The notes under the pieces: generated by a model
The model's database searches: none
Seen by the model: only the letters and a program-made list of their open reading frames with translations
What the model was told of the DNA's origin: nothing
Shown: in pieces, positions 61,639 to 64,000 of the stretch
Layout of the letters: each line of letters begins with the position of its first letter
How positions within the stretch are numbered: the stretch's first letter is position 1
Made by a program: the position numbers and the translations under genes
DNA from: Streptomyces candidus
Lineage (GTDB): Bacteria > Actinomycetota > Actinomycetes > Streptomycetales > Streptomycetaceae
Assembly (NCBI RefSeq): GCF_014207445.1
Contig: NZ_JACHEM010000001.1
Location: 248,001 to 312,000 of the forward strand
DNA length: 64,000 bases
Direction: 5' to 3'

Positions 61639-63162
61639 GTGACTGCTCTCACTCTCAGCACCTCCGGTGCCGCGACGCTGCGCGCCGACGCGCTCGTCAT
61701 CGGCATTGCCAAGGGCCCCAAGGGTCCGGTCGTCACCTCCGGCGCGGAGGCCGTGGACAAGGCCTTCGACGGAAAGCTGGCCTCCGTCCTGGAGACCCTG
61801 GGTGCCGGTGGCGCCGAGGGAGAGGTGACCAAACTCCCGGTCCTCTCCGGCGGTCTGAAGACCCCCCTCGTGCTCGCCGTCGGCCTCGGCCCGGTTCCCG
61901 AGAAGGACGAGGCGTACGCCACCGAGTCCCTGCGCCGCGCCGCCGGTGCCGCCGCCCGCGCGCTGAACGGGGTCAAGAAGGCCGGTTTCGCACTGCCCGT
62001 CGAGTCCGTCGAGGACGCGGAGGCGATCGGTGAGGGCGCGCTGCTCGGCGCGTACGGCTTCACGGCGTACCAGGACCAGGGCGAGGACAAGGGCGACGCC
62101 AAGCTGCCGCTCGCGGAGGTCACCCTGCTCGGCACGAAGCCGCGCGACAAGGCGTTCAAGGCCGCCGCGGAGCGTGCCGTCGCCGTCGCCGAGGAGATCA
62201 ACCGGGCCCGCGACCTGGTGAACACCCCGCCGAACGACCTCTACCCCGAGTCCTTCGCCGCGGTGGCCCAGGCCGCCGCCAAGGAGCACGGACTCAAGAT
62301 CCAGATCCTCGACGAGAAGGCTCTCGTCAAGGGCGGCTTCGGCGGCATCCTCGGCGTCGGCCAGGGCTCGGCCCACGGCCCGCGCCTGGTGCGGATCTCC
62401 TACACCCACGCCAAGGCGGCGAAGTCCCTGGCCTTCGTCGGCAAGGGCATCACCTACGACTCGGGCGGCATCTCCCTCAAGCCGGCCGGCCACAACGAGA
62501 CGATGAAGTGCGACATGGCCGGCGCCGCCGCCGTGTTCGCCGCCGTCGTCGCGGTCGCCCGGCTGGGCCTGAAGGTCAACGTCACCGGCTGGCTGGCGCT
62601 CGCCGAGAACATGCCGTCCGGCACCGCGACGCGCCCCGGCGACGTGCTGCGCATGTACAGCGGCAAGACCGTCGAGGTCCTCAACACGGACGCCGAGGGC
62701 CGCCTGGTCCTGGCGGACGCGCTGACCCGCGCCTCGGAGGAGCACCCGGACGCGATCGTCGACGTGGCGACGCTGACCGGCGCCATGATGATGGCGCTCG
62801 GCTCGCGCACCTTCGGCATCATGGGCAACGACGAGTCCTTCCGCACCGCGATCCACGAGATCGCGGAGGAGGTCGGCGAGCAGTCCTGGCCGATGCCGCT
62901 GCCGGCCGAGCTGCGCAAGGGCATGAACTCCGAGACCGCCGACATCGCCAACATGGGCGAGCGGATGGGCGGCGGCCTGGTCGCCGGCCTGTTCCTGCAG
63001 GAGTTCGTGGGCGAGGACATCGCCTGGGCGCACCTGGACATCGCGGGCCCGGCCTTCCACGAGGCCGCCCCGTTCGGCTACACCCCCAAGGGCGGCACCG
63101 GCGCCTCGATCCGCACGCTGGTGAAGCTGGCGGAGCGCACGGCCGCCGGCGACCTCGGCTGA
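61639..63162 (+). CDS. pepA: Leucyl aminopeptidase (M17)
   Basis: 507 residues. The N-terminal ~170 form the regulatory domain; the catalytic domain has the metal/active-site motifs VGKGITYDSGGISLKPAG, MKCDMAGAAAVFA and NTDAEGRLVLADAL (residues ~350-363, the M17 signature). It removes N-terminal amino acids in the cytoplasm. GTG start at 61639; a poor ribosome site (AGGAAG about 17 bases upstream). Divergent from the deacetylase; followed by a terminator. Confidence 0.96.
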   Translation: MTALTLSTSGAATLRADALVIGIAKGPKGPVVTSGAEAVDKAFDGKLASVLETLGAGGAEGEVTKLPVLSGGLKTPLVLAVGLGPVPEKDEAYATESLRRAAGAAARALNGVKKAGFALPVESVEDAEAIGEGALLGAYGFTAYQDQGEDKGDAKLPLAEVTLLGTKPRDKAFKAAAERAVAVAEEINRARDLVNTPPNDLYPESFAAVAQAAAKEHGLKIQILDEKALVKGGFGGILGVGQGSAHGPRLVRISYTHAKAAKSLAFVGKGITYDSGGISLKPAGHNETMKCDMAGAAAVFAAVVAVARLGLKVNVTGWLALAENMPSGTATRPGDVLRMYSGKTVEVLNTDAEGRLVLADALTRASEEHPDAIVDVATLTGAMMMALGSRTFGIMGNDESFRTAIHEIAEEVGEQSWPMPLPAELRKGMNSETADIANMGERMGGGLVAGLFLQEFVGEDIAWAHLDIAGPAFHEAAPFGYTPKGGTGASIRTLVKLAERTAAGDLG

Positions 63163-63174
63163 CCTCCCTGTCCC

Positions 63175-63204
63175 GCACGGCCCCGGGCTCTCCCGGGGCC
63201 GTGC
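63175..63204 (+). terminator. Terminator after pepA
   Basis: Perfect 13-bp inverted repeat GCACGGCCCCGGG / CCCGGGGCCGTGC with loop CTCT, 12 bases past the pepA stop. It is followed by GTGCGCGCACGTACGG and an AT-rich AAATATTT spot (63235-63242) upstream of lpdA. Confidence 0.85.
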
Positions 63205-63451
63205 GTGCGCGCACGTACGGTTTCGCCCTCAACGAAATATTTGTACGTACGTACGCGTTGCCACCCCCTGAGGCGCGGTGTGCCTCCGTCTCAGGACCCG
63301 GCCCGGCGTCCCGCCATCCGTCAACAAGTGCGAAGATGGTTCACCGGCAGGACAGGGCCCCCACCACAGGGCCGAACAACAAGCGGCCGTACACCCCCGC
63401 CGCCCGGTCTTCGACGACCGGCGACCGGCGCACATGCATGGAGGACGTGAC

Positions 63452-64000
63452 GTGGCGAACGACGCCAGCACCGTTTTCGACCTAGTGATCCTCGGCGGTG
63501 GCAGTGGCGGTTACGCCGCGGCTCTGCGCGGCGCCCAGCTGGGCCTCGACGTCGCTCTGATCGAGAAGAACAAGCTCGGCGGCACCTGCCTGCACAACGG
63601 CTGCATCCCCACGAAGGCCCTGCTGCACGCGGGCGAGATCGCCGACCAGGCCCGCGAGAGCGAGCAGTTCGGCGTCAAGGCCACCTTCGAGGGCATCGAC
63701 ATCGCGGGCGTGCACAAGTACAAGGACGACGTGATCGCCGGCCTGTACAAGGGCCTCCAGGGTCTCGTCGCCTCCCGCAAGGTGACGTACATCGAGGGCG
63801 AGGGCCGTCTGTCCTCCCCGACCTCCGTCGACGTCAACGGCCAGCGCGTCCAGGGCCGCCACGTGCTCCTGGCGACCGGCTCCGTGCCGAAGTCGCTGCC
63901 GGGCCTGGAGATCGACGGCAACCGCATCCTCTCCTCGGACCACGCGCTGGTCCTGGACCGCGTCCCGGAGTCGGCGATCATCCTGGGCGGCGGCGTCATT
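63452..64000 (+). CDS. lpdA: Dihydrolipoyl dehydrogenase (3' part missing at window edge)
   Basis: E3 component that reoxidises dihydrolipoamide with NAD+ in 2-oxo-acid dehydrogenase complexes. The first ~183 residues are visible: FAD-binding GGGSGGYAAALRGAQLG (residues ~15-31), the redox disulfide C46/C51 in GGTCLHNGCIPTKALL, the KVTYIEGEGRLSS segment, and the ATGSVPKSLPG motif, with the NAD-binding GGGVI at the edge. GTG 63452 has GGAGG seven bases upstream and is preferred. The next gene downstream would probably be sucB, outside the window. Confidence 0.95.
   Translation, partial: MANDASTVFDLVILGGGSGGYAAALRGAQLGLDVALIEKNKLGGTCLHNGCIPTKALLHAGEIADQARESEQFGVKATFEGIDIAGVHKYKDDVIAGLYKGLQGLVASRKVTYIEGEGRLSSPTSVDVNGQRVQGRHVLLATGSVPKSLPGLEIDGNRILSSDHALVLDRVPESAIILGGGVI

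Noticed and set aside
1..64000. tRNA, rRNA, insertion sequences and prophage genes
   Set aside because: No cloverleaf with the GTTCRA box, no 16S/23S segment, and no transposase or integrase motif was recognised on either strand.

Overview
The window is high-GC DNA with codon use and gene order typical of Streptomyces (Actinomycetota). Almost every gene recalls a Streptomyces chromosomal core gene. GTG and TTG starts, 4-base ATGA/GTGA gene overlaps and long GC-rich hairpins are common. From memory (not searched), the order resembles the S. coelicolor segment running from glkA to lpdA. Much of it also parallels a block in Mycobacterium: ArsA-like ATPase, SRPBCC protein, FadD, PimB'-like glycosyltransferase, GT87 mannosyltransferase, RipC-like NlpC/P60 protein, TrpD, cytochrome bcc-aa3, adenosine-kinase-like PfkB, ErpA, cobUTS and leucyl aminopeptidase.

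Layout: (1) 1-10154: glucokinase (cut by the left edge), a DUF5304 protein, ArsA-like ATPase, SRPBCC protein, metallophosphoesterase, FadD, a PimB'-type GT4 and a GT87 membrane mannosyltransferase, and a lipoprotein metallopeptidase. (2) 10238-17606: two paralogous secreted coiled-coil NlpC/P60 hydrolases, an NYN-domain nuclease-like protein, a small zinc ribbon, a rhomboid protease coupled to a stand-alone Lrp/AsnC ligand domain, and a class-V aminotransferase behind a SAM-IV riboswitch. (3) 17701-28384: trpD and the respiratory supercomplex genes, ctaE-qcrCAB and ctaCDF, with a pseudo-receiver gene and an L,D-transpeptidase between them. (4) 28674-35770: a cysteine desulfurase-TusA fusion, a PfkB kinase, two proteins of unknown function, erpA, nadA and a YCII-family protein. 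(5) 35859-47489: an RND-type transporter preceded by its likely two-component operon, pspA-pspAA, a DUF3043 membrane protein, a methyltransferase, an ABC exporter and an HtrA-like lipoprotein protease. (6) 47657-54580: cobU (fused to a degenerate metallo-beta-lactamase-like domain), cobT, an MprF-like acyltransferase with a rhomboid-like partner, a membrane protein and cobS.

(7) 54703-61356: an apparent accessory island between cobS and pepA, all on the minus strand. It has a secreted polysaccharide deacetylase, a PelF-like glycosyltransferase, a protein with about 12 membrane segments, a spherulin-4/GH135-like protein and a GH114 lipoprotein. Together they look like a compact Pel-like or galactosaminoglycan exopolysaccharide system with no recognisable PelD or PelE. 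This is the best candidate for an undescribed system here. A three-copy 47-bp tandem repeat, beginning inside the 3' end of cobS, marks its left edge. (8) 61639-64000: pepA and the start of lpdA (cut by the right edge).

No tRNA, rRNA, insertion sequence, prophage or CRISPR array was recognised.
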